Notes under the pieces: model-generated
Databases searched by the model: none
What the model was told of the DNA's origin: nothing
The model's input: the letters and a program-made list of their open reading frames with translations, nothing else
Program-made: the position numbers and the translations under genes
Shown: positions 45,902-53,659 of the stretch, in pieces
How the letters are laid out: each line of letters begins with the position of its first letter
Position numbering within the stretch: the first letter of the stretch is position 1
NCBI RefSeq assembly: GCF_034424625.1
Contig: NZ_CP139976.1
Location: forward strand, 1,736,001 to 1,800,000
Origin: Janthinobacterium lividum
GTDB taxonomy: Bacteria; Pseudomonadota; Gammaproteobacteria; Burkholderiales; Burkholderiaceae_D
Direction: 5' to 3'
Length of the DNA stretch: 64,000 bases

Positions 45902-45907
45902 ATTGTA
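45902..45907 (-). promoter_or_regulatory. Possible -10 for the marR-efflux operon
   Basis: TACAAT on the minus strand in the 73-bp gap between the NodT channel gene and marR. The -35 region is weak. A MarR site could overlap it; I see no clear palindrome. Confidence 0.3.
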
Positions 45908-45942
45908 TCTTGTTGGGCTAGGGCAATGCCAGGATTGCAAGC

Positions 45943-47355
45943 TCAGATGCCGCCTCCCAGTGCATTCATCAAGGAAACGTACAGATCGAGCTCGCGTGCC
46001 CCATTCTGCGCCTGCTGCTGTTCTTCCGCCAGCAGCGCCACTTGCGTGTTGAGCATGTTGATGGCGTCGCTCATGCCTGCCTTGTAGGCCTTCTCCGCCA
46101 GGTCGCGCGCGCGCTGCGCCGTGGCCAGCGCCTGCACGGTCAGCTGGTGCTGTTTGGCCAGCGACTGGGCGCGGGTGACGGCGTTGGCCACGTCCGACAT
46201 GGCGTTGATGACGGTGGCGTTGTATTGCTCCACGGCGCCGTCGTACACGGCCGTCTGGCTGCCTAGCTGGGCGCGCAGGCGGGCGCCGGCGAAGATGGGC
46301 AGGCTCAGTGCGGGCGAGGCGCCGCGCACCTGCGAATTGGCGTCGAGAAAGTGGCTGAAGCCGAAGGCCTGGAAGCCGGCAAAGGCCACCAGGTTGACGT
46401 TCGGGTAGAACTCGGCCTTGGCGGCATCGATGCGCTGCGCCGCCGCTTCGACTCTCCAGCGCTGGGCGGCGATGTCGGGACGGCGGCCGATCAGGTCGGC
46501 CGGCAGCGCGGCGGGAATGGCCAGCGGCTGGTCCAGGCGCAGCACGGGCCGCGTGAGCGCCGCACCGGCTGCGGGGCCCTTGCCCGACAGGGCCGCCAGC
46601 TGGTTGCGCAGCAGGGCCAGCGATTCGGCCGACTGTTCCAGCTGGCGGTGTCCCGCCGGCAAGGTGGTTTCGATCTGCGCCACGTCGATGTCCGTGCCGA
46701 TGCCGGCGGCCTTGCGCTGGCGCGTGATGTCGAGGATGCGGGCGCGCTGCGCCAGGCTGCGTTCGATCACGTCCTGCAGCTGGAATTCATACGACAGCTG
46801 GATGTAGGTGCGCACCAGCGCCGTTTCCAGGGCCAGGCGGGCCATCTGCGATTCGGCCGACGCCATCTGCACGTCGCCCAGGGCGGCGGACAGGGCGGCG
46901 CGGTTGCGGCCCCACAGGTCCAGGTCGTACGAGGCCGTGACGGTGGCCTGGTTGCGCCAGGCGTAGTTGCCGGCCAGCGGCGCCGGGGTGCTGCCGTGCT
47001 GGGAATACAGTTCGCGGTTGATGGAGACATTCGCGTCCGCTTGCGGACGGGTCTTGTCCTCGGCCGCGCCGGCCAGCGCCTCGGCCTGGCGCACGCGCGC
47101 CTGGGCGCCGCGCAGGGTGGGACTGTCGGCCAGCGCCTGCTCCATCAGGCGGTTCAATTGGGGATCGTGCAAGTCTTGCCACCATTGCGTGCGCGGCCAT
47201 TGGATGGCGGCGCTGGCGGCGGCATCCATGGCCTGGCTCGCTTGCAGCTTGTTGGCGTCGAGCATGGCCGATTGCGGCGCGATATGGCCCATGTCGGCGC
47301 AAGCGCTCAAGGCAAGGATCAGGCTGGCGGCAAGCAAACGGCGGTGCAGGGACAT
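45943..47355 (-). CDS. NodT family outer-membrane efflux lipoprotein
   Basis: 470 aa from ATG 47355. A lipoprotein signal (LLAASLILALSACAD, lipobox LSAC with Cys at residue 19 or so) followed by two TolC-type repeats. Landmarks are WWQDLHDPQLNRLMEQALAD, LWGRNRAALSAALGDVQMA, GRRPDIAAQRWRVEAAAQRI, DAAKAEFYPNVNLVAFAGFQ and ARDLAEKAYKAGMSDAINML. It forms the outer-membrane channel for the pump encoded downstream. It lies immediately upstream of marR, in the same direction. Confidence 0.92.
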   Translation of the reverse strand: MSLHRRLLAASLILALSACADMGHIAPQSAMLDANKLQASQAMDAAASAAIQWPRTQWWQDLHDPQLNRLMEQALADSPTLRGAQARVRQAEALAGAAEDKTRPQADANVSINRELYSQHGSTPAPLAGNYAWRNQATVTASYDLDLWGRNRAALSAALGDVQMASAESQMARLALETALVRTYIQLSYEFQLQDVIERSLAQRARILDITRQRKAAGIGTDIDVAQIETTLPAGHRQLEQSAESLALLRNQLAALSGKGPAAGAALTRPVLRLDQPLAIPAALPADLIGRRPDIAAQRWRVEAAAQRIDAAKAEFYPNVNLVAFAGFQAFGFSHFLDANSQVRGASPALSLPIFAGARLRAQLGSQTAVYDGAVEQYNATVINAMSDVANAVTRAQSLAKQHQLTVQALATAQRARDLAEKAYKAGMSDAINMLNTQVALLAEEQQQAQNGARELDLYVSLMNALGGGI

Positions 47356-47481
47356 GCAGGGACTCCGGGAAAGATCGTGTTGGGGTGAGGCTGACAGCTC
47401 GCCGCGGTGAGCGCCGGGAGTGGCCCGGGTGCTGCGCCGCAACTGAGGTGTGTTACTGACTGAAACCGGCTGACTGGTTTC

Positions 47482-47799
47482 TTATTTCACGACGTGTTTT
47501 GCCGTTTGCGCGACATCAAAGTCCGCTTCCGTTTGCGGGATCAGGCCAGCCTTGCGGGCGGCGTAGAACTCGGCCATGACTTGTTCGCGCGTCACGTTGC
47601 TGGCGGCGGTGGCAGGCGTTTTCGGGTAGTCGACTTCGCTGGTGGCGATTTCGCCGGCGTTGCGGGCACGGATGTATTCGGCCGTGACGTCGGCGCGTGT
47701 GAGTTGCTGGCTGGCAGCGGCTGGCGCGGCGCTTTGAGCGAAAGCCGACGTGGCGGTGGTGATGGCAAACAATGCTGCGATGAGTGATTTGGCTTGCAT
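47482..47799 (-). CDS. DUF4148 domain secreted protein
   Basis: 105 aa from ATG 47799, with ribosome site GGAG. Signal peptide (SLIAALFAITTATSAFAQ), then two copies of the DUF4148 motif: LTRADVTAEYIRARNAGEI and VTREQVMAEFYAARKAGLIP. The family is abundant in Burkholderiales and has no known function. It is a single gene with 126 bp before the NodT gene. Confidence 0.85.
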   Translation of the reverse strand: MQAKSLIAALFAITTATSAFAQSAAPAAASQQLTRADVTAEYIRARNAGEIATSEVDYPKTPATAASNVTREQVMAEFYAARKAGLIPQTEADFDVAQTAKHVVK

Positions 47800-48085
47800 G
47801 ATAAGACTCCAAAATGTGCATGATGGCTGGGTGGATGGGCCGGATCGCCACGTACCGGTCGGTTCGGCGGCAGGGCGCTGGTGGGCGCCGTACCGCCGAT
47901 GAAGCAGTTTCTGGATGAGAAGATGCTTACTTGAATTAACTATAGCAATGAATAGTACATTTGTGAAGTAATTTATGAAAATATTTGTGCGTCGCTGCAT
48001 TTGCCCCAGGGAAAATGCCGTGCAGGCGTGCGCCGCTGGCCAGGCCAGGGGAGTAAGCTGGTTTTTTTATCAACGGGAGCCAGCC

Positions 48086-48418
48086 ATGAGCAGCAGTTCA
48101 CTCGATCCGGACAATTTGCCCGTCACGCCCGACCGTATCCTGGGCAGCGGCCATGGCAAGGGCGCGCTTGGGCCCAGCGACAGTTCCGACAGCGGCAGCG
48201 ACATGCAGGGCGTGCCGGGCCAGGACCCGGAAGCGCTCGAGAACGACAGCGATGCGGCCGGCACGGGCGAGCGGGCTGGCGTGGAGCCGCGCAATACGGC
48301 GCCCGATGGCGGCGATATCGACGTCGACCATGTGGAAAGCGTCGCGCCCGTGCGGCCGGCAGAGGAGGAGGGCGAGGGCGAACCCGGCGGTCCGCGGGGG
48401 ACTGCGCCGCGCCCCTGA
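48086..48418 (+). CDS. Acidic, disordered hypothetical protein
   Basis: 110 aa from ATG 48086, preceded by GGGAG. The composition is very acidic and rich in Gly, Pro, Ser and Asp, with no hydrophobic core, so it is probably intrinsically disordered. The Ser/Asp block GPSDSSDSGSDMQGVPGQDP is the most striking part and may be a conserved motif in related genomes. No signal peptide. Function unknown. The 286-bp gap upstream contains nothing I can name. Confidence 0.6.
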   Translation: MSSSSLDPDNLPVTPDRILGSGHGKGALGPSDSSDSGSDMQGVPGQDPEALENDSDAAGTGERAGVEPRNTAPDGGDIDVDHVESVAPVRPAEEEGEGEPGGPRGTAPRP

Positions 48419-48541
48419 CAGCTGCTGGCGGCACGGTGGCCACGAATTACTGTCTCTCCTGCGCCATCAGCGTAAAATGTGGTCAGGGCGACGTGCGCGC
48501 CGCCATGGCCAGCCGGCCGGCACAGGATAGGATGTCAGAGG

Positions 48542-48859
48542 ATGCAAACGCAGATGTCGGAAGAGAAAGAAAAAGACTTGATGTCGATGTACCGCGAGAC
48601 GCGGCCGCGCGAGTTTTTTGGCGAAAAAAGTAACACCAATCACCTGGCCTGGAGTTTGCTGGTGGTCTTGCTGGCGTTGGCGTTCTGGCTTGTCGTGGCC
48701 CTGGCGGCGGCGGAAAACCAGCGTTATGCCCTGGAAACGAAGGCTTGCCAGGATCACGTGTTCCCCACGGAAATCGACACGTCTTGCCTGAAGCAGGTCA
48801 AGTCGCGCGATCACTGGTGGCAGCACGTGGGCCACGCGCTGGTGCGCATGGGCGCCTGA
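48542..48859 (+). CDS. Small single-pass membrane protein, C-x12-C/HWWQH family (paralogue 2)
   Basis: 105 aa from ATG 48542 (ATG 48554 possible). An N-terminal cytoplasmic segment (KEKDLMSMYRETRPREFFGE) precedes one membrane helix (LLVVLLALAFWLVVALAAA). The exported part is ENQRYALETKAC, 12 residues, then CLKQVKSRDHWWQH. This repeats the 39284-39508 protein position for position. The extra N-terminal segment is absent in paralogue 1. No dsb gene is adjacent here. Unknown function. Confidence 0.75.
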   Translation: MQTQMSEEKEKDLMSMYRETRPREFFGEKSNTNHLAWSLLVVLLALAFWLVVALAAAENQRYALETKACQDHVFPTEIDTSCLKQVKSRDHWWQHVGHALVRMGA

Positions 48860-48933
48860 CCTCGGCGCGATCTGGCTGAACCTGGCGGCGGCGGGGGCCG
48901 CTGCGGTGATGGAGCGATAGTGCGGGAGGCGCC

Positions 48934-49404
48934 ATGCCACGCGATCACTCGCGCGAGCAGCCGCAATGGCTGCTGGCGCGCCACAGTGCCTTGACGGCGC
49001 GCCAGTTGCTGCGCGCCTATGGCTTGCTATGCCTGTTTTCCCTCGTGATAGCCGCCGCCTTTGCGCTGCGCGGCCTCTGGTACATTCCCGTCTTTTCGTT
49101 TGCCGAGCTGGGCCTGGTGGCCATTGCACTGCTGCATTATCTGCGCCATGCGCGCGACTATGAACACATCGCCTTGCGCGACGGCGAGCTGATCATTGAA
49201 CAGGTCAGCGCCGGGCGCTGCCGGCGCCACCACTTTTCGCCGTGGCGCACGCGCATCGCCATGCCGCAAGGGCCGCGCCAGTTGATACGCATCAAGGATG
49301 TCGGCCAGGCTGGCGCGCATGTGGATGTGGGCGTGTTCGCCACGCCCGAACGGCGCCGGCAAGTGGCGCAGGAACTGCTGGCCCTGCTGCCACCGCCAGC
49401 GTAG
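48934..49404 (+). CDS. DUF2244 domain membrane protein
   Basis: 156 aa. Two membrane helices (LLCLFSLVIAAAFALRGLWY and FAELGLVAIALLHYLRHARD) precede a cytoplasmic beta-rich domain (EHIALRDGELIIEQ, SPWRTRIAM, HVDVGVFATPERRRQVAQEL). This is the DUF2244 layout. In many proteobacteria the family lies near cytochrome oxidase genes, which are not here. The function is unknown. It ends 5 bp from a convergent gene. Confidence 0.82.
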   Translation: MPRDHSREQPQWLLARHSALTARQLLRAYGLLCLFSLVIAAAFALRGLWYIPVFSFAELGLVAIALLHYLRHARDYEHIALRDGELIIEQVSAGRCRRHHFSPWRTRIAMPQGPRQLIRIKDVGQAGAHVDVGVFATPERRRQVAQELLALLPPPA

Positions 49405-49409
49405 TCGCC

Positions 49410-50450
49410 TTACACGGCCCGCGACGGGCCTTCCCACAGATTGATATGCCCTTCGCGCGCCTGCACGTCGATGGCGGCCAGCTCGTCGGCCGTGAATGAC
49501 AATTGCTGCAGCGCGGCCACGTTTTCGCGGATTTGCGCGCTGCTGCTGGCGCCGATCAGGGTCGAGGTGACGCGGGGATCGCGCAGCACCCAGGCCAGCG
49601 CCATCTGCGCCAGGGTTTGCCCCCGCTGCGCGGCGATCTGGTTCAGCGCGCGCACGCGGGCCAGGTTTTCCGCGCTCAGGTGCTTTTGCAGCAGCGAACC
49701 GCCGCCGGGGCGGTTGACGCGCGCATCCTGCGGCACGCCATCGAGGTATTTGTCGCTGAGCAGCCCCTGCGCCAGCGCCGTGAACGTGATGCAACCCATG
49801 CCTTGCTCCTGCAGGGTGTCGAGCAAGCCGTCTTCCTCGATCCAGCGGTTGAGCATATTGTAGGCCGGCTGGTGGATCAGACACGGCACTTTCCATTCTT
49901 TCAGCAGTTTGGCCGCCTCGGCCGTCTTTTGCGGAGAATACGACGACAGCCCCACGTACAGCGCCTTGCCCTGCTGCACGGCCGTGGCCAGCGCGCCCAT
50001 GGTTTCTTCCAGCGGCGTGTCGGCGTCGTAGCGGTGCGAGTAAAAGATGTCGACGTAGTCGAGGCCCAGGCGCTGCAAGCTCTGGTCCAGGCTGGCCAGC
50101 ACATATTTGCGCGAACCGCCGCCCTGGCCGTACGGGCCCGGCCACATGTCCCAGCCTGCCTTGGTGGAAATGATCAGTTCATCGCGGTATGGTAAAAAAT
50201 CGTCGCGCAGCAGCTTGCCGAAATTGCTTTCCGCGCTGCCATACGGTGGGCCGTAGTTATTCGCCAGGTCGAAATGTGTGATGCCCAGGTCAAACGCCGT
50301 GCGCAGCATGTCGCGCTGGGAAGCGAGGCTGTTGCTGTCGCCAAAGTTGTGCCACAGTCCCAGCGACAGCAGCGGCAGTTTGAGCCCGCTGCGCCCGCAG
50401 GTGCGGTATTGCATGCTGTCGTAGCGGTTCTCGGCGGCGTGGTAGGTCAT
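49410..50450 (-). CDS. Aldo/keto reductase (YghZ-like)
   Basis: 346 aa from ATG 50450, the same length as E. coli YghZ. Features: LGLWHNFGDSN, the catalytic Tyr in DLANNYGPPYGSAE, FYSHRYDADTPLEETMGAL, and the NADPH-binding end ASSSAQIRENVAAL. YghZ reduces L-glyceraldehyde 3-phosphate and methylglyoxal and detoxifies aldehydes. Specificity here is inferred from length and motifs. It is divergent from the CYTH-CHAD gene. Confidence 0.9.
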   Translation of the reverse strand: MTYHAAENRYDSMQYRTCGRSGLKLPLLSLGLWHNFGDSNSLASQRDMLRTAFDLGITHFDLANNYGPPYGSAESNFGKLLRDDFLPYRDELIISTKAGWDMWPGPYGQGGGSRKYVLASLDQSLQRLGLDYVDIFYSHRYDADTPLEETMGALATAVQQGKALYVGLSSYSPQKTAEAAKLLKEWKVPCLIHQPAYNMLNRWIEEDGLLDTLQEQGMGCITFTALAQGLLSDKYLDGVPQDARVNRPGGGSLLQKHLSAENLARVRALNQIAAQRGQTLAQMALAWVLRDPRVTSTLIGASSSAQIRENVAALQQLSFTADELAAIDVQAREGHINLWEGPSRAV

Positions 50451-50571
50451 GGCATCTCCTGGTTGAATGAAGTGCTTATTTTCGCGCAAAATCAAGGTCT
50501 GCGTGCGTGCGCCTTGCGCGCGAAGGGACGCGCCTTACAATAAGCGTTGAGAAGTCTCGCAAGGAGCGGTC

Positions 50572-52161
50572 ATGGAAATCGAATTGAAATTGTTGCTGGC
50601 GCAGGAAGATGTATTGCGTTTGCGCGCGCACCCGCTGCTGGCGCAGTCTGGGCAAGGCGAGCCGCAGCTGCTGCAGATGCACGATATCTATGTCGATACG
50701 CCCGATTTGCAGCTGTGCCGCCAGCAGGCGGGCTTGCGCGTGCGCCAGGTGAACGGGCGCTGGGTGCAAACCCTGAAGGCGGGCGGCACTGTCAGCGGCG
50801 GCTTGCACAGCCGCCACGAGTGGGAAGGCGAAGTTCCCGGGCCGCAACCGGACCTTGCCGCGCTCGATGCGGCCATCGGCCGCAAGCAGCCGATCCGCGC
50901 GCTGCTGCGCCAGGACGCCATCCGCGACGCCTTGCAGCCCGTGTTTACCACGCGTATTGAGCGCACCGTATGGCAGCTGCGCACGCCGCAGGGCGACCAG
51001 ATCGAATGCGTGCTGGACCAGGGTGTCATTGAAAGCGGTGCGGATGGGGCGGATGGCGCCGTCCGCAGCGTGCCCGTCAGCGAGATCGAACTGGAGTTGA
51101 AGCAGGGGCAGGCGGCCAGCCTGTTCGACGTGGCGCTGGCCCTGCTGCAAGACGTGCCGCTGCAGCTGGGCCACATGAGCAAGGCGGAACGCGGTTACCG
51201 GCTGGCGGCATCCTATCCCTTGCAAGCCGTCAAGGCGCAGCCCCTGGCGTTGGACGCGGCCATGTCCGTGGAGCAGGTATTCCTGGCCATCGCCGGCAAT
51301 TGCCTGGAGCAAGTCAGCGGCAACCAGGATGGCGTGGCGGCGGGCGAGGACGTGGAAAGCGTGCACCAGATGCGCGTGGGCCTGCGCCGCTTGCGCTCGG
51401 CGCTGGGCATGTTCAAGTCCCTGCTGGCGCTGCCGGACGCCTTGAAGGGTGAACTCGGCTGGCTGGGCGGCGCGCTGGGCGAGGCGCGCGATTGGGATGT
51501 GTTGGCTGGCAATACCCTGGCGCAGCTCGATGGCGAGGCGGCCTCGGATGCGGCGGCGCTGGCGGAGGCGGCGCATGCGCAGGCGCGGTTCAAGCACGTG
51601 CAAGCGGCCCAGGCCGTCACCTCGGCGCGCTATACGGCCTGCATGCTGGGCTTGCAGCGCTGGCTGCAGGCGTGCGCCTGGCGCGACAATTGCTCCGCGC
51701 GCCAATTGCGGCGCCTGGACGCGCACGTCTTGCCGTTTGCCCGCGCGACCCTGCGCAAGGACCAGCGCCGCCTGATGAAGCGCGGCAAGCGCCTGATGGA
51801 TGCCACGCCGCAGCAGCGCCATCGGGTGCGCATCGCGGCCAAGAAGACGCGGTATGCGACGGAATTCTTTGCCTCGCTGTTCGCCGCGCGCACCGTGCAG
51901 CCGTATGTGGGGCGGCTGTCGCTGCTGCAGGATGAACTGGGTTGGCTCAACGATGTGCAGGTGGCGGACCGGCTGCTGCAGCAACTGCCCGAGGTTCAGA
52001 CTGGCCAGGCTGACCAGTCCGCCCAGTCCGCCCGGGACGGCTTGCGGTTGCACGCGGCCTTCGTGCGCGGCTATCTGGCGGCGCGCGCGCAGGCGCAGGG
52101 CAGCGATGGCCGCATGCACAAGGCCTGGCGGCGCTTCAAGGCGGCCCGCTTGCCGGCCTGA
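50572..52161 (+). CDS. CYTH and CHAD domain protein
   Basis: 529 aa. The N-terminus begins with the CYTH signature MEIELKLLL (ExExK), and the tunnel-fold triphosphate-binding residues continue to about residue 205. From about 235 to the end lies a CHAD domain with conserved basic helices: SVHQMRVGLRRLRSALGMF and RHRVRIAAKKTRYATEFF. CYTH enzymes hydrolyse tripolyphosphate; CHAD domains bind polyphosphate granules. A role in polyphosphate metabolism is therefore likely. Single gene. Confidence 0.93.
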   Translation: MEIELKLLLAQEDVLRLRAHPLLAQSGQGEPQLLQMHDIYVDTPDLQLCRQQAGLRVRQVNGRWVQTLKAGGTVSGGLHSRHEWEGEVPGPQPDLAALDAAIGRKQPIRALLRQDAIRDALQPVFTTRIERTVWQLRTPQGDQIECVLDQGVIESGADGADGAVRSVPVSEIELELKQGQAASLFDVALALLQDVPLQLGHMSKAERGYRLAASYPLQAVKAQPLALDAAMSVEQVFLAIAGNCLEQVSGNQDGVAAGEDVESVHQMRVGLRRLRSALGMFKSLLALPDALKGELGWLGGALGEARDWDVLAGNTLAQLDGEAASDAAALAEAAHAQARFKHVQAAQAVTSARYTACMLGLQRWLQACAWRDNCSARQLRRLDAHVLPFARATLRKDQRRLMKRGKRLMDATPQQRHRVRIAAKKTRYATEFFASLFAARTVQPYVGRLSLLQDELGWLNDVQVADRLLQQLPEVQTGQADQSAQSARDGLRLHAAFVRGYLAARAQAQGSDGRMHKAWRRFKAARLPA

Positions 52162-52180
52162 GCCCGCTCTTGCCGGAGTA

Positions 52181-52211
52181 TCAGGCCAGGCCAGGCCAAG
52201 CCAGACCAGGC
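52181..52211. repeat. Short degenerate CCAGG/CCAAG-type tandem repeat
   Basis: Five to six degenerate copies of a 5-bp unit (CAGGC/CCAGG/CCAAG) fill the gap between the convergent CYTH-CHAD and Kdo hydroxylase genes. No hairpin with a U-tract was found. Confidence 0.5.
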
Positions 52212-52215
52212 GCGG

Positions 52216-53091
52216 CTAGGCCAGCGGGCGCTGCAACCGGCGTTCGAGGATGGCCAGCGGCGATTTGTGCGGGGCGGCCATGGCGCGCACCGGCAGCAGC
52301 CAGGTTTGCTCCAGCGCATGCTGTCCCCGCAGGGCCGCGTGCGATACGGCGTCACTGAAGACGATCCACGTCTGGCCCGGCGCGAACGCATGGGTGTGCT
52401 GTTCCACCTGCGCCTGGTAGCCCAGGTCGGCCTTCATGGCGTCGTGCAGCTGCAGCATGTAGTGGTCGTAGGGCGTGCGCCTCGACTTGGTGATGCCCAG
52501 CCATTGCAGCAGGGTAGCCAGCACGGGTTGCGGACGCTTCGCGACGGGTAAAAAATGCTGTGCCACCTGCTCGAATGGCGCGCCCAGTTTCCACACGCGG
52601 GGTGCGTCGCGCGGATGGATGTTGGTGAAGACGCGCAGGATGCGCCGGCCCTGCGTGGGCGAGGAGGGAAAGCTGTCGACATGCAGGCGCGTATCGTCCT
52701 TGCGCCAGGAACTCGCCCGGCCGGCGATTTCCACGGGGCGAAAGCTGCCCTTGCCTTGCTGAAGATGGGAAGAATAGCCAGGCAGCAAGCCGCCCAGCAA
52801 GCGCTGCGTGTGCCGCGCGTAGCGCTGCATCAGCGCGGCCAGCAGGGCCGCATCGTAGGCATCGCCGTGGCCGCGCACGCCGCGCGCCGGTTCCCAGCTG
52901 ATATTCTTGGCGCTGCTGGCGTTACCCACCGCGCCGTTCAGCAGCGCATGCTCTTCCTGTCGCAGGGTGAAGCCCAGGCGGGGCAACAGCAGCACTTGCC
53001 CATCTTCGAGTGCCTTCAGCGCCGCCGCCTGCTGCACGGCGCTGCCGCTGGCGTCCCACTGGTTCAGGGAAATGTCGATGAGTTTGCTCAT
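52216..53091 (-). CDS. Kdo hydroxylase family protein (Fe(II)/2-oxoglutarate-type)
   Basis: 291 aa. It matches my recollection of 3-deoxy-D-manno-oct-2-ulosonic acid hydroxylase (KdoO): iron ligands HxD in RLHVDSFPSSPTQGRRILRV and a distal His in VFSDAVSHAALRGQHALEQT. The enzyme converts Kdo to Ko in the LPS core of Burkholderia and Yersinia. Other features are WEPARGVRGHGDAYDAAL and YDHYMLQLHDAMKADL. It adds to the LPS genes (lapA, lapB, rfaE1, ugd) near 10-14 kb, though it is not adjacent to them. No signal peptide. Confidence 0.82.
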   Translation of the reverse strand: MSKLIDISLNQWDASGSAVQQAAALKALEDGQVLLLPRLGFTLRQEEHALLNGAVGNASSAKNISWEPARGVRGHGDAYDAALLAALMQRYARHTQRLLGGLLPGYSSHLQQGKGSFRPVEIAGRASSWRKDDTRLHVDSFPSSPTQGRRILRVFTNIHPRDAPRVWKLGAPFEQVAQHFLPVAKRPQPVLATLLQWLGITKSRRTPYDHYMLQLHDAMKADLGYQAQVEQHTHAFAPGQTWIVFSDAVSHAALRGQHALEQTWLLPVRAMAAPHKSPLAILERRLQRPLA

Positions 53092-53170
53092 GGCACAAAC
53101 GGGGAAGACATCGGAGCGGCCAGTATGGGCGCCTGCCGCCCGCTCCCGTTTGCGTTAGCGCAGGTTCAGC

Positions 53171-53542
53171 TCACAGTTTGCTGTTCTGGCAGCCGGCGCT
53201 CACGCATTCGCGCACGCGGTCTTGCAGGAATTGCGCGCGTTCGATGGTGGTGCGCGTGGCGCAATCGAGGTTCACATAGAAGCCCGAGCCATCCTTTTTC
53301 GAGCATCGCTCGTTGCGCTCGCTGATCCAGGAAAGCTGGCCCGATTTCAGCTTTTGCTTGCCGCCGGCATCGAGCTGGGCAGCGAGTTTCTTGTAGTTGG
53401 CGTTGAGTTCCTTGTCCGCTTCCTGGTACACCTTGTTGAGGCAATACAGGCCATCGAAGTCGTTGCGCGGCGTGTCGCAGGCCGAGTTGGCGAAGGCGGA
53501 GCCGGAGGCGCAGAGCAATAGGGCGAGCAGGCATTTTTTCAT
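53171..53542 (-). CDS. LprI-like (DUF1311) secreted protein
   Basis: 123 aa. Signal peptide (CLLALLLCASGSAFA) followed by a small domain with six cysteines. The pattern CDTPRNDFDGLYCLNKVYQE, then DKELNANYKKLAAQL and WISERNERC, matches the LprI/DUF1311 family, whose founding member inhibits lysozyme. The cysteines are expected to form disulfides through DsbA. It is a single gene with 79 bp before the Kdo hydroxylase. Confidence 0.82.
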   Translation of the reverse strand: MKKCLLALLLCASGSAFANSACDTPRNDFDGLYCLNKVYQEADKELNANYKKLAAQLDAGGKQKLKSGQLSWISERNERCSKKDGSGFYVNLDCATRTTIERAQFLQDRVRECVSAGCQNSKL

Positions 53543-53659
53543 GGAGTGCTTTCAGAAAGTGGTGTGGCAGGATAGGCGAGCAAGGCAGCGCTCTTGCGCA
53601 TCGTATAACATTTTCCATTCGGGCCGCAGACGCTTGCGGGCGCGCCCGCAAGCGTGCCG

